From Reticulitermes speratus (taxonomy: Eukaryota > Arthropoda > Insecta > Blattodea > Rhinotermitidae): 64,000 nucleotides of DNA. The DNA is taken from NCBI GenBank assembly GCA_021186555.1, contig JAJKFL010000330.1, positions 31,226,944 to 31,290,943 on the forward strand, read 5' to 3'. Positions 43,035 through 55,300 of this stretch are shown here, piece after piece (position 1 is the first letter of the stretch; every line of letters begins with the position of its first letter). Position numbers and translations under genes: made by a program. The notes under the pieces are model-generated. The model did no database searches and had not been told where the DNA came from. It saw only the letters and a program-made list of their open reading frames with translations.

Positions 43035-43156
43035 TTAATTATGATAAAAGGTTAATTTATACCTTTATTGATGGTTTGTGCATTTGTTGGTGACTGTCTA
43101 TATATGGCAAAGTTTGTTGCATTCTTACCTTACACAGGGGCACAGTTAATCTGATA

Positions 43157-43331
43157 CAGTAGAACCCTGTTAAGAAGTCTTTCAAGGAACCAGAGGATTA
43201 GGGACTCCTTAAACGGGAAGACTTATTAAGAGGGAAGCTTATTAAAAGCAATAGGATTTCGGGACTTTAAAAATCAGACTTCTTACAGGGGAAAACTTCT
43301 TATGCGGGGACTTCTTATCCGGGTTCTACTG
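43157..43331. mobile_element. pogo/Tigger-like MITE
   Basis: TA-flanked insert with ends CAGTAGAACCCTGTTAAG and, inverted, CAGTAGAACCCGGATAAG. Interior has repeated GACTTCTTA/AAGACTTATTAAG. Second copy at 53052-53525. Confidence 0.85.
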
Positions 43332-43334
43332 TAA

Positions 43335-44335
43335 TTGTTATTACTCACCATCAGCTCCCTTATGACATGCAATAAATGTGTCTGTTTGATGTGTTGCATG
43401 TCTGTGAGCCAGGCAAAAACATTTCCAGCACCTTCTTAAATATGGTGAGTAAAAAGCTAATATTAACAGCAAAAAATTTAACTAAAATATATGGATCTTG
43501 ACTCACAACAAATTGGAACAGTAGCGAGTGCTACACAACCTGTCATTACAGGGAATGGTTTGAGTACCACAATGATGTAAGCTGTCAGATAATGTAACGT
43601 CCCTGTACTTTAAGTTAAAACTCTATGAAATGTACAACATACAATACCAACTACTTATTGTCTCATATACATATATGGATTTCCATACACTATGCTTCTA
43701 AGCTTCAGCATAAGATAGGAACTGCTGAGTACAGAGCAGTAACAGAAAGCGACTGTACCTCGCTACACTGAACTGTCGTCTTGCATAATGATGGTTATTA
43801 ATCCTGTACAACTGTTAACATTTCCACTTCTTTTTTTGGTACGTATCTTAAAAATTCACAAATGCATATTAGAACTGCCTCCATACTTTTGTCTGCAAAA
43901 ACAGATTCTGTCAAAATTTAATTTGGAAAAAGACTTTATTAAAATTGATTTATCAAATAGTTTTTTTATACAAAATAAATTATATGGATAACTACTTTCA
44001 GTGACTGTCTTCATAAATTTTACATATATTTGTGATCAACACTGATAAAATTTAAATATATTTCAGGTACAAATTTTAACTTCTAATACAGCAAACATTT
44101 TATATGATTTCAAGCTCTTTATTTATAATTCTTATTTTCAAGGTAATGATCATTATATGTACATTAAATTGGACTTCATTAATACATGAATATGAAACAA
44201 GTTTAATTACGACAAACTGTTAAGTTTTGTCATTGTTGCTATCATGCTTCACTCTCAAAATATGTTTCATTGAACAGATTGATCCAGAATATTCTCACTG
44301 TGTTGTTTGCCATCACTAATATCATGTATCCCTAA
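43335..44335. other. No recognisable gene
   Basis: AT-rich intergenic DNA with nothing I can assign. Confidence 0.3.
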
Positions 44336-44408
44336 ACATACATAATGATATGTGTTCAAAAATCACCAACTAATGCACATAAACTTTTCAATAGTTTATT
44401 CTTAAAAT

Positions 44409-44454
44409 ACCCCTATACGTATTTCGGTGGTTTAAACCACCATCTTCAGGGGGT
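44409..44454 (-). ncRNA. Hammerhead ribozyme, intact
   Basis: Minus: stem I ACCCC/GGGGU, CTGAAGA, stem II GGTGGTT/AACCACC (near-perfect hairpin), GAAA, stem III A-U, U-A with loop ACGT, cleavage AUA. All core bases are conserved. Confidence 0.8.
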
Positions 44455-44983
44455 CGTGGAGATTAAAATGCATAGATTTATAGTTATTACATATATGGTT
44501 ACATTCATATATGTAGAATATGAGTGGGCTAGTATTGCTCACTTCGTACAGTATGTAAAATTACTATAAAATGGATTAAAGGCTGTTAAAATGATTACAT
44601 AGTTTGTAGTTTTCCTGAAAATTATTGGCAGTTTGGCCTTGTAGTAAGGTGGTCATCTGTGTGTACTACGTAAGCTGCATGACGCCGGTGTTGTGCTGTT
44701 GCAGAGTGATACCAGTTATCACTCTGCAACAGCACAACACCGGCGTCATGCAGCTTACGTAGTACACACAGATGACCACCTTACTATAAGGCCAAACTGC
44801 CAATAATTTTCAGGAAAACTACAAACTATGTAATCATTTTAACAGCCTTTAATCCATTTTATAGTAATTTTACATAATTTTACATACTGTACGAAGTGAG
44901 CAATACTAGCCCACTCATATTCTACATATATGAATGTAACCATATATGTAATAACTATAAGTCTATGCATTTTAATCTCCACG

Positions 44984-45029
44984 ACCCCCTGAAGATGGTG
45001 GTTTAAACCACCGAAATACGTATAGGGGT
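44984..45029 (+). ncRNA. Hammerhead ribozyme, intact
   Basis: Plus-strand twin of 44409-44454 with identical core and stems (stem I ACCCC 44984-44988 with GGGGT 45025-45029). Confidence 0.8.
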
Positions 45030-45689
45030 ATTTTAAGAATAAACTGTTGAAAAGTTTATGTGCATTAGTTGGTGATTTTTGAACACATCTCATTTGAAAA
45101 TGCACGGTAGACACAACGTTAAATACATAATGATATTCATACAGTCTTTTCATCCAGCACCATCTCCATATTATATAGGTCAGTAACTATCAACTATATT
45201 TCTTTATTATAACTGTGTCCTTGACAAATGTTTGTGTTATGTTTGACACGAGGTATGAGAAGTAGAAGGAACAGACCACTGAAAAATGGCCTGTTTCCTT
45301 GCAGCTTTACACATCAGATACCCCAAGTGTTTTCAAACCTTGGTACACCTGAATTTTTCAGAGCTTTATATATAAAACAAATTATACATGGTAAAACAGA
45401 CATTTACTTTTACATACCTTACACCACGGTAACAAAGAACCTTTTGGTTTGCCATTAACCATGTCCTATAAAATGGGGCACCTGTGTAATGCCAAAACTC
45501 TGCAATCAAGCCATAATACAAAAGATTAAATTAGTCTGTTTTACACTGAAACGCCCCACGACTTCATCCTCAAAATTAATGTACTTAAGCCGCATATTTT
45601 TATTCACATATTTAACATTCAAAAATTAATCAACCAATAAATAAATTAACAAGAACTTACCTGGGTTTCGAAGTTCCCATGACGTTGTA

Positions 45690-45890
45690 GTTGAGGACTC
45701 CATTCTTCTGGGATATGATCTGCATCACTGGGTAATCAGTTCCTAAAATTTCAAACTAACACAGTGCCTCACCTTCAAGGTCTGGAGGTCTGTGGTCTCT
45801 ACACTCTTGAAGGTGAAAGCACTATGTTTGTTTGAAACATCAGAAACTGATTACGCAGGATGTCAGAAGAGCAGTCCTCAAAAACACACT
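45690..45890. repeat. F2-like foldback, decayed
   Basis: TTGAGGACTCC..TTCTTCTGGGAT..GGTAATCAGTT is inverted against AACTGATTACG..TCAGAAGAGCAGTCCTCAA. Inner CCTCACCTTCAAGG and CTTGAAGGTGAAAGC are also inverted. Confidence 0.55.
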
Positions 45891-45899
45891 TGATCACAA

Positions 45900-46300
45900 A
45901 AGTAGCATTTAATTTCTTACTTAACGAATAACAAACAAACAGCAATTTTAAATCAGAAGCTAGAAAACTGTTGTTTCAGAGCATTTCCATTTCAGAGTCT
46001 GATAAACATGACTGTCAGACTAAGATACACAGTGCAATGTAAGTACCAAGTTGTGTTAAATTGTTTAGACAAAATTCAAAATGTTATTACAGTTCTTTCC
46101 ACCATATCGTTCCAGTAAGCCGACCTGCTCCTGCCATAAAGGATTATTCACTGGGCTAGAACAGCACTGTAAATGACTGATTGCAGAATATATCATGAAC
46201 AGAGAGAAGCATAAAATGATCACAAAATGGTGTTGGAAGCTGCATAAACAGGAAAATCTGAAGTGAAGTACGTGTTACACATGACACAGGAAGCCATTCT
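45900..46300. other. No recognisable gene
   Basis: Unassigned sequence downstream of UFL1 in its direction of transcription. Confidence 0.3.
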
Positions 46301-46311
46301 TCCTGTAACTA

Positions 46312-46697
46312 CGAGGGTTATCCAGAAAGTAAAGATACAAAAGCAATAAAATTTTTTAAAAATATTTATTAACAAAATCAAGTGAAAAAACTCTTAACAC
46401 ATACCTTTAGCTATTTTTCAACATAATCACCACCTTTGTCAAGGCATTTGTTTAGCCTGGGTACAAGTTTTTGTATTCCGATGTCATAGACCTCCGCCGC
46501 CTGTGCACGCAACCACATAGTGACTTCGTTTTTCACCTCTTCGTCTTTGTTAAACTTCTGGCCAGCCAGATGTTTCTTTAAATGCAAAAACAAATGGAAA
46601 TCGCTGGGAGCGAGGTCTGGGCTGTGAGCGGGATGGTCTGAGGTGATTTCCCTTCCCTCCCACCCATGTTGTATCTTCACTTTCTGGATAACCCTCA
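46312..46697 (-). mobile_element. Deleted mariner element with terminal repeats
   Basis: TA-flanked; ends CGAGGGTTATCCAGAAAGTA and, inverted, TGAGGGTTATCCAGAAAGTG. Minus strand encodes DHPAHSPDLAPSDFHLFLHL..GQKFNKDEEVKNEV..GIQKLVPRLNKCLDKGGDYV, the C-terminal end of a DD34D mariner transposase. The N-terminal two thirds are deleted. Confidence 0.85.
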
Positions 46698-46739
46698 TAC
46701 AATGGAAAGGATAAATAGCCAATGAATATTTCAGACCCA

Positions 46740-46840
46740 TACATTGTATTTACCGTGCATTTTCAATTAAGATATGTTCAATAAACACCAACTAAAGCAC
46801 ATTGTGAAAAAGTTTATGTGCATTAGTTGGTGTTTATTGA
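46740..46840. mobile_element. 101-bp Penelope-like foldback derivative
   Basis: Flanked by the 15-bp duplication AATATTTCAGACCCA (46725-46739, 46841-46855). Left end, read on minus, is AAAATGCACGGTAAATACAA (family tail). The remainder is a hairpin TCAATAAACACCAACTAAAG / GCATTAGTTGGTGTTTATTGA. No hammerhead core. Confidence 0.8.
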
Positions 46841-47317
46841 AATATTTCAGACCCAAACGAGGTCTGAAGACAATCAGGACCAAACAGCATACCCGAAGTA
46901 ATGAATACAAAATATGTGAACATTCAAGTCTACTGGGATGCTGTCCCACATCAATTGGTAAACAGTTACCACAGTTTCAAAAGACCATAAAATATTCAAA
47001 ACATCAGTAACACTTAGCAATCGACATGACATAACTCCCCACAAGACCTGAATCTTGAGGAATGCTGCTGTGTGGACATCCCATCCCACATAAAACATGT
47101 GATCCTATAATTTACCAATTAATCAACATAATTAACCATAACAGCCCTAATATAAAGATTAAGGCGTCCCTAATACATGAAAAAGATTTGCATTACGCCA
47201 AATCATGAATTAGTGGCAAAAGATGCTCTACGATGATCCACGCAACTCAGCGGTTCCTATACACATTCAAGTGATTGAATTAGACTGACAGATACAAAAT
47301 TTCATACATACAGTGTT

Positions 47318-47469
47318 TCATTCTGGTTGTTGGGATTTTTCTGTTGAGGAATGTTTCTTAAATGATGTTGCAATTTCTTTAATGGCTGGCATACCCTCTT
47401 GAAGTGCATTCATAATCTGTGAATAATTACCATCATCTGAACTAGTTGTTAGCAGCTTCATCACTAAGT
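47318..47469 (-). CDS. UFL1: UFL1 exon 13 (last)
   Basis: Acceptor CTTTCAG. Encodes [40 protein letters not shown] and a Ser/Gln-rich end at a TGA. No clear polyadenylation signal close by. Confidence 0.9.
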
Positions 47470-50400
47470 CTGAAAGAGAGGTGAAATAAAAATGATAGTG
47501 ATATAAGCCACACAAATGCTAACAATTCCAAGTCAGACATCTAACATGTACAGTTTATCCTTCTGTTCTCTGTGCCCTGCTGCAGTGGTATTCAACCTGG
47601 GGTACGCGTACCCCTGGGGGTACGCGAAGACATCTTAGGGGGTACGTAAAATTTAAAAAAATAAATATATTATTTCATGATAAACACTGAATAATCAGGG
47701 CCAGATTTAGGATTAGCCACAAGAGACCCAGACGTAACAACATGCCATTTGGGAGCGCCATTTTTTCTCTCTCTCTCACTCTATGCGATTCTTATCTGGG
47801 CGGCTACTTTCACTTTGCTAAAATACCTTTGTTCCTTTATTAATTATTATATGATAGGCAATAATATATTTTTTATTTAATAGCTTGATTCTCCTTTTTT
47901 TCATTTAAAACTTGTTATTTAATACATTATTTTGGATGCAATTTATTTAACTTATTTTAGATGTAGATTATAGACTGTGTATAACTTGAATTATGCACCA
48001 ACAACTTTGGGGTTACAAAGTTGAAGATAAATTATATGTGGGGGGGTACGCGAACAAAAACGGTTGAATACCACTGGTCTACTGCATATGTAAACAGAGA
48101 ACTCCCAGACATATTACGAGACTTAATAAGTACTTTTGTCAACAGGTATGGTGGTGAGCAGTGAAGTCACCTGCGATGTGACGCCGTGTTATTGGTGAAC
48201 AGTTCCTGATGTTTATAACAATGCTGTCAATTGTTAATATTATATAATGTCAGACATCGATGAAGGAATGACTACGGAGCATTTGTGGACTGATGATGAG
48301 AAAATTGAAGAACTTGGAGGGAAATTTATCTGAGTGCCAATTTGTCCACCACAAATAGCACACAGACGGGCATGGGATTGAACCTGGGCCTCCACAGTGA
48401 CAGGTTGGTGACTAACTACCAGAGCCATAGTATGGCCTTCAACATGTGCTGTACCTGTTATTGTAACTTGCTTTATACAAATAAATCTCCCAGCATTGAG
48501 ATGTGTTACTCTTTGAGTATTCTGTATGTATTACAAATCTGAGAATAAGGAGTGTAATTATGAAAAGCATGATTCGATGACATGCAGAGAGCATCTAACA
48601 GCGTAAGTCTATTATCGGTTTCTATTAAGACTATTCAGGCTACAGAAACAACACTTGTTCTCAAGGGTTCTGATGATGGCACATTTTATTTACAATTATG
48701 TGCTTTCTGGGCTTTGTACATTGTCAAGTACTCTAAAAAACATTATGTTTCAGTTGCTAAATCTGTTTCCATCCTCAGATGAAACAGTGGGAAGACACAT
48801 AAACACGTCCAGTTTCCAAATCTTTGTGTTCATTTTAGAGTACCAGATGCTCAATGATGTTACAGTGCATTTTTTTTTTCCATTGGCTCGACAGCCCCAT
48901 GGGGGCCTAGGCCGCCTCATTTTTTTTTAGGCTTCACGATCACACACTTTTTAGACACACCTCACTCGGTAGGACTCTTCTGGACGAGGGACCAGCTTGT
49001 CGCAGAGACCTCTACCTGACAACACACAACACTCACAAGAGACAGACATCCATGCCCTATGCAGGATTCGAACCCACAATCCCAGTAAGCGAGTGGCCAT
49101 AGACCCACGCCTTAAACCGTGCGGCCACTGGGATCAGCTCAGTGCATTAGTAATCCAAAATACTTGTTACCTTCTCTGTTTCTGCCAGTGATAAACCAAA
49201 AACTCACCATGATACTGATGCAAGGTGTTGAAAACCTCAGCAGTGACGTGTGCTTGTAAGTATGTTAAAATATGCGTTACAAATCGTCCAGATGCATGCA
49301 ACATAGTCTGTGAAACTGCCTGAAACAGTATCAATGTCGTAAGGTGCAAAACCAGAGCTGGATCCTCTGAAGATGTGAGCTGTTCCAGCAAAGCCTGGCG
49401 ATGTCCTAGCACCTGTGGCCTGAAGCAAAATGAAATCACCATAAGAACGGGAGAGAAAGAGAGAGAGTACTAAAATATGGCACATATGCAGTAATACCCC
49501 CGATTTAATGTTCCCGCATTTAGTGATGATTTTTTCATGTCCTGACAATAGCTCCATATAAACATATAACCTCCATTTAATGAAAACCTCGATTTAGTGA
49601 AATATATTCTAATCCCCCAGCAATTCATTAAATAGGGGTTTTACTGTATTTTTCACATGACATCTATAAATGTGCACCCACTTGAAGGTCATTTACTGCA
49701 AATATCTTTGCAATGCTGATTAAAATAAATAGCCATTACTTATATTTGCTTGTATGTCATGAACCATTACCATGCACAGACACATATACATCCCTTGACA
49801 TGTCAGGTGATATTATGGTATACTAGGTTAGGTTACAGATGTACGTACATGTACTTTGACACTTCTCTGTTCTAAATGAAACAAAATGGGTCAGCATAAA
49901 AAGTGTTAAATATAAAAGGTATCAAAAAACTGTTTCAAATAAAGTTACAGGGTCTTATAGAAAACTATATCTTACAGGACGTATCGATTTATTGCATAAA
50001 TGGCTGTTCTACACAGAATCTCTCTCTTTATATACCTTTCCTTCTTTCTGTCAGGCCTGCGGAGAATCATATCACAAACATGTGGTCCCAGTGCAGCTTC
50101 AACACAGTTCAGTACTTCTTCTACTGAATTTGTGTTCAAAGACTTGTGTAATTTGCAGCAATGGTGCCTTGCTTTCATTTGGAGAATCATTCAAGATTTT
50201 CATTCTAACCTAGTAAGGAAAAATAATGTATATTTAAATACAAAATATAAAGAATATGTTTAAACAAATTATGAATGAACTAACTGGCCACACAGGTTCT
50301 TTAAAGAAATTATACGTTGATTTCAGGCTTCTGCCCCGAAAGTTGATGAAATCTGTGGTCTTCTGGGTAATTACACGGCGTCGTGTGGTAAATAATTACC

Positions 50401-52332
50401 ACACGACGCCGTGTAATTACCCAGAAGACCACAGATTTCAAATTATACGTTAACTGAGCACCCAGCTAGATGAAGGTAAGTGGTCAGCCCTCACACACAG
50501 GCATATTTAACCCCCAGTACCCATTTAATACGAGGCCAGTGGGGCCTCAGACATAATCCGGACACAATTTTTTTTTTTTTTCCAATGGCGCAACAGCCCC
50601 TAGTGGGCCACAGCCTCCTCATTATCGAGGCTTCACGATCACACTCAGACACACCACACTTGGTAGGACTGCTCTGGACGAGTGATCAGCCCGATGCAAA
50701 GACCTCTACCTGACAACACACAACACTCACAACAGACAGACATCCATGTACCCGGTGGGATTCAAATCCACAATCCCAGCAAGCAAGTGGCCACAGACCC
50801 ACGCCTTAGACCATGCGGCCACCAGGATCGGCCTTAGGTAGCAATACACAACCTAAAATCTTAACAGTTGGTTATTATCATATTTAGGAATAAAAATTAA
50901 TTAATAAGACATCTTAATTATGCAACATCTATGGATACAGTCCTTACAAAAGAATGACAAATTTAACGTAACTTAAAACCATATAAAAATACACATAATT
51001 ACCCTTAAATGAATTCCAGAAATGAGTAACAGATAAATGCATGATACGGATAATGCATGAGTTTCCTCACACATTTAACACTTTAACGACACTGGGTTTA
51101 AATTTCAACTGCTGCCAAGGATGGAGGGGTTTTAAATTTATAGTAACCTTAATAGGGGCCGGGATAGCTCAGTCGGTATAGCGACTCGCTACGGGCTGGA
51201 CGGTCCAGGGATCGAATCCCGGTGGGAGCGAGATTTTTCGCATACATCCAGACCGGCCCTGGGGCCTACCCAGCCTCCTATACAATGGGTACCGGGTCTT
51301 TCCGGGGGTAAAGCGGCCGGGGCGTGGTGCTAACCACCCACCCCCAACTAGCGCCGGGGTCAAGAATGAGTAGAGCTATACCTCTACTCCCCTTTGGGCC
51401 TTCATGGCCTGTTATAGGGAAAACTTTACTTTAGTAACCTTAAATGCATTCATAAACATATGGGCACCGAGGCTGGTACTGAAGGGTTAATAAGGGAAAA
51501 GGTGTACTATTCTTAAGATATATAAGATACATATTCTCAGGTAGCAATTTATATGCATGTATGAACATACATAATGATCTTACCTCAGGTGACAATTCCT
51601 TTGCCTGGTCATACTGAATCATGTTCTCTTGTGCAACGTACGAGAAAATCTCGTTGGTAATTTCTGTGCACAGGGTCTTGAGAAGATATTTGCTTAACTG
51701 TAGCTGAACATCCTTGTCACTAAACTGTTTAATTCCCTTCTCAAACAGCCTAACATTCACAAACATTGCATTTAACTTGTCCTGTAGTTCGCTGTGAGTT
51801 TTACGTCTGTTCTGGGCTGTCGACGCCATTGTGCTCTCAAATACAGCCTTGGCTGCAGCAAGGCCAGACTTGTTCAGCGAACTAGAAACAACAATGTGCG
51901 AAACATGAGGTTCTCACAGTGAGGTTCGTAAGAATTCAAGTCTTCTCGGATGTTACGCCATGGTGACGGTCAGATATCCCAGAAGACTCGACTCTTCAAC
52001 TTCGTTATACATGCAGTTCATTTAACTTAAACTGACCAAGCAGCAATGCTCCAAACTTGTATATGGGTGCGGCACTTGAATCTCAGTCAGGGCACTGGTG
52101 ACCTTGACCCAGGGTTTTTTTTTCGGTTCCTCCAGGCAAATGCCATGATAGTACTTTGATCAGGCCATGATTGTTTACTTCCAAAACTTTACCAATTCAT
52201 CAGTCATCCTACTATTTGACACTACACCCACACATCATTTCAAACAATAAACAGGTTATGCAGAAGCAGGAGGATAATGGCAGGGGAAGGGAGGAGGGGG
52301 AGAGGAAAAGGTGGTGGTGGTGGTGGTGGTGG

Positions 52333-52366
<34 letters not shown>

Positions 52367-55300
52367 ATGTTATGACTCCTGCAAACACTTACGGATAGAG
52401 ATGGTTTGCAATTTCTGCTATCAGTTCACCAAGGTTTTCTTCTTGCAATGACTCATCGGTAGCCAACACGTCTTTAATCTCTGCAATGCTCAAGATCTCC
52501 AATTTATTAGCAGAACCCTTTGACATCTTCCCGATCTCAGGAGTTGTTTCCTCATCCAAATCATCTCCAGCTGCCACTTTGCCGTGCAGATATTTTTTCT
52601 TCGTAGATTTTGTCTTAGTTTGCCGACCCTGTTCACATTAATAATAATGCATGTTCATATCCAAACAGAAATGAAGTATCTCGAGTGAAAATCATACAGA
52701 CGGTGAATGTTGCCTGGTCTCCGTCTGCCATTAAGCTTTGGTAGGCAAGATCAGCACTTTCTTTTTCCTGCCTGATGATGGCGACTCTAATACGATGTAG
52801 AGCATGCCTGCTGCCTTCTTTTTTAGGGAATGGATTAGGGGTTCCCACAATCATGAAATGTTAAAGCTAGTGATGTATATATAGATACCACTGTGTTTTA
52901 AAGAATTAAATGTATTAGTTTATTATTAATACAAATAACACTGTTACCTGTAAAAGGCTCATTTGGGTAAATCCAAATGATTCTTGAACGAATATGCTAC
53001 ATTTTATAATATAAATAATTCTGTTACCTGCAAAAGGCTAACTTGAATATACAGTAGAACCCGGGATGAGAAGTTTTCCCCTGTAAGAAGTATGATTTTT
53101 AAAGTCAAATCCTATTCCTTTTAATAAGCTTCCCTCTTAATAAGTCTGGGGCGCGCGGTGGCGTAGTTGGTTGAGGCACTATGCTACAAACCGGAACGTC
53201 GCGGGTTTGATTCCCGATAATGTCATTGGAATTAATTCCTTGACATAATCATTTCGGTCACACTATGGCCCTGGGGTCAACTCAGCCTCTAACAGAAATG
53301 AGTACCAGGAATATTTCCTGGGGGGTAAAGGCGGCCGGTGCGTAGGGCTGACAACCTTACCACCTTCATGTGCTGATTGTCTACAAATCTGGGAGCCTGA
53401 ACCTCCCGGACCCCTCAGGGCCTGTCTAGGCCTGTAATGGGGTTGCTTTACCTTAATAAGTCTTCCCGCTTAAGGAGTCCCTAATCCTCTGGTCCCTTGA
53501 AAGACTTCTTAACAGGGTTCTACTGTATCTGCATGATTCTTGAATAAACAGGCTACATTTTCAAATAAATTGTCCCTGATACCTGTGTCCCCCCTCCAGC
53601 TTTCCCTCCAGCAGCCTTCTTACGTCTTTCCTCTTTGCGGTCAACCTTGGTGCTTGGTTCATCTTGTTCTATCAGAGTTCTATTGTTCTGCAACTTACTC
53701 TCGGCCTGAGCCGAAAGATATGCCCCAGAAGAGACGACCTGAAATACATATCATTATACTAAATTACAAAATTATATAACAATTCAGTATACCTCACTAG
53801 AATTCACGTTCATTTAGTGCAGATCAAATTCTGTTACCGCAGACACAAGAATAGTGGTGGTCGATAAATCCTCTTGGTCAAATACGAGTACATAATTTTA
53901 TTAATCTTCCATGAAGATAAATAACAGTATCTAAAATTGTGGCTGTAACAGGGGTGGAACCAACGACAAGCAAGATACGCATTAATGATAGGACACTGGA
54001 AATAGTGATACTTTCATGCACTTTGGGACACAATATAGCCTACTCAAATACCAAAATACGATTCAAATACAAAAAAAATTATAAACTTTTTAAAAATATT
54101 AGGAATTACTGTGTCGATGATATTCACATAATATTTTTCTAACACACTGGATGGAGCCAAGTCTTCCTCCTGAATCTGACAGTCACTCAAACAGTCAAGA
54201 AATTCCATCCGTTTTATGAAACCTCAATACTAACTACCACGCTCAAAACTATCCACCATTTAACCCTATCCTGAGCCACATGAATCCTGACACCACTTCT
54301 ATTCGATGATATATTTGCATGTTATCCTCCTAGCCACACCCATATCTCCTGAGCAATCCCCTCCCTTCAGACTTCCTAATTAAAATTTTGTACGCATTTC
54401 TCAGCTCTCCTATGCGTGCTACATGACTTAACCTTCTTGATCTCCCTGATTTGATTATCATAAATATTATCTAGCAAAGAGTACAGATCATTCCCAGCTG
54501 AATAATTTTTCCCTCCTTCTTGTTACTTCCTCTCTCTTACCTCTATGTATTCCCCTCATCACCTTGTAATAGTTCTCTAACCCCAACCATTAGCTTCCAA
54601 AATCTTCTGGAAATAGTTTGAACTACATTACTTCATATTTTGGTCATAGTGTATTATATAAAATAAGTATTTGCATCCACATCTATTTTCATAAACCTGT
54701 TATTAGCACACAGAGCCAGCCTGAGACATGTGGGCATCCAGGGCAGGCTAATAATTTGACACCCCTCCAGACTGATATTATTTACATTTTTTTGGCCTAG
54801 GACAGGGCTGGAAAACCTCTTTGCGGGAGCATGCCCAAATTGCGGATAATTTTCGGAGAAATTCTTTTGCGTGTGGAAGCCTGAGTTTACTAGTACCATA
54901 TTTCCAATTATCCAGTGACATCTTAGTGCCCCTTATAGGTTGGTGCTCCAGACAGCTGCCTGGCTGGCCCACCCCCTAGTCCAGTCATGATGACTCATAC
55001 AATTTATTCTATGTGAAGATCCTTCACCAACCATGGGGGTAATAATTGTATAAAACACTGCACTAGAAAGAATCAGCCCTCATGGGAAACTGAGACACTG
55101 CTGACGCTAGTCAAAGCCTAAATAAGATGCCAATTCGACACCAAACACCAAAATATGTGACAGTATTACATATACAATGTGGGGTCAAAAGGTTGATTCG
55201 GGTCCTGGTTGGGTATACCGATGCCCATAGGTATACACCATTAAATATCAGGAAATGCCCCCCTGTAACAGGGTTGGGTCAGCAAGTCCTATCTCTCACC

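Larger units (their letters stand above)
42590..43103. mobile_element. Foldback Penelope-like element with two hammerheads
   Basis: Flanked by ATGGCAAAGTTT (42578-42589, 43104-43115). The left end carries the family tail, read on minus as AAAATGCACGGTGAATTAAG. Inverted arms begin ACAGTCACCAACAAATGCAC and end GCATTTGTTGGTGACTGT. They continue inward through both hammerheads and TTACAGTAGTGCTTATCAAA / TTTGATAAGCACTACTGTAA to a centre near 42850. Ribozymes at 42687-42731 (minus) and 42990-43034 (plus). Confidence 0.85.
44352..45122. mobile_element. Near-perfect palindromic Penelope-like element, two intact hammerheads
   Basis: Flanked by the 14-bp duplication ATACATAATGATAT (44338-44351, 45123-45136). 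Arms of about 365 bases are almost identical; the centre is GAGTGATACCAGTTATCACTC near 44713. Right of the arm the family tail reads AAAATGCACGGTAGACACAACG. Both arms carry the same complete hammerhead. A transcript from either side would form a very long hairpin. Open frames of 74 and 104 codons are mirror images of each other and not recognisable proteins. High arm identity suggests a recent insertion or gene conversion between arms. Confidence 0.9.

Noticed and set aside
44345-45153. Two similar 74 and 104 codon proteins (NAHKLFNSLFLKYPYTYFGG)
   Set aside because: They are mirror translations of the palindromic element arms, with the hammerhead inside the frame; no independent support.
52633-52854. 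Possible extra UFL1 exon or small gene ([20 protein letters not shown])
   Set aside because: It lies between exons 8 and 9, whose phases already join, and I do not recognise it; probably intronic chance frame.
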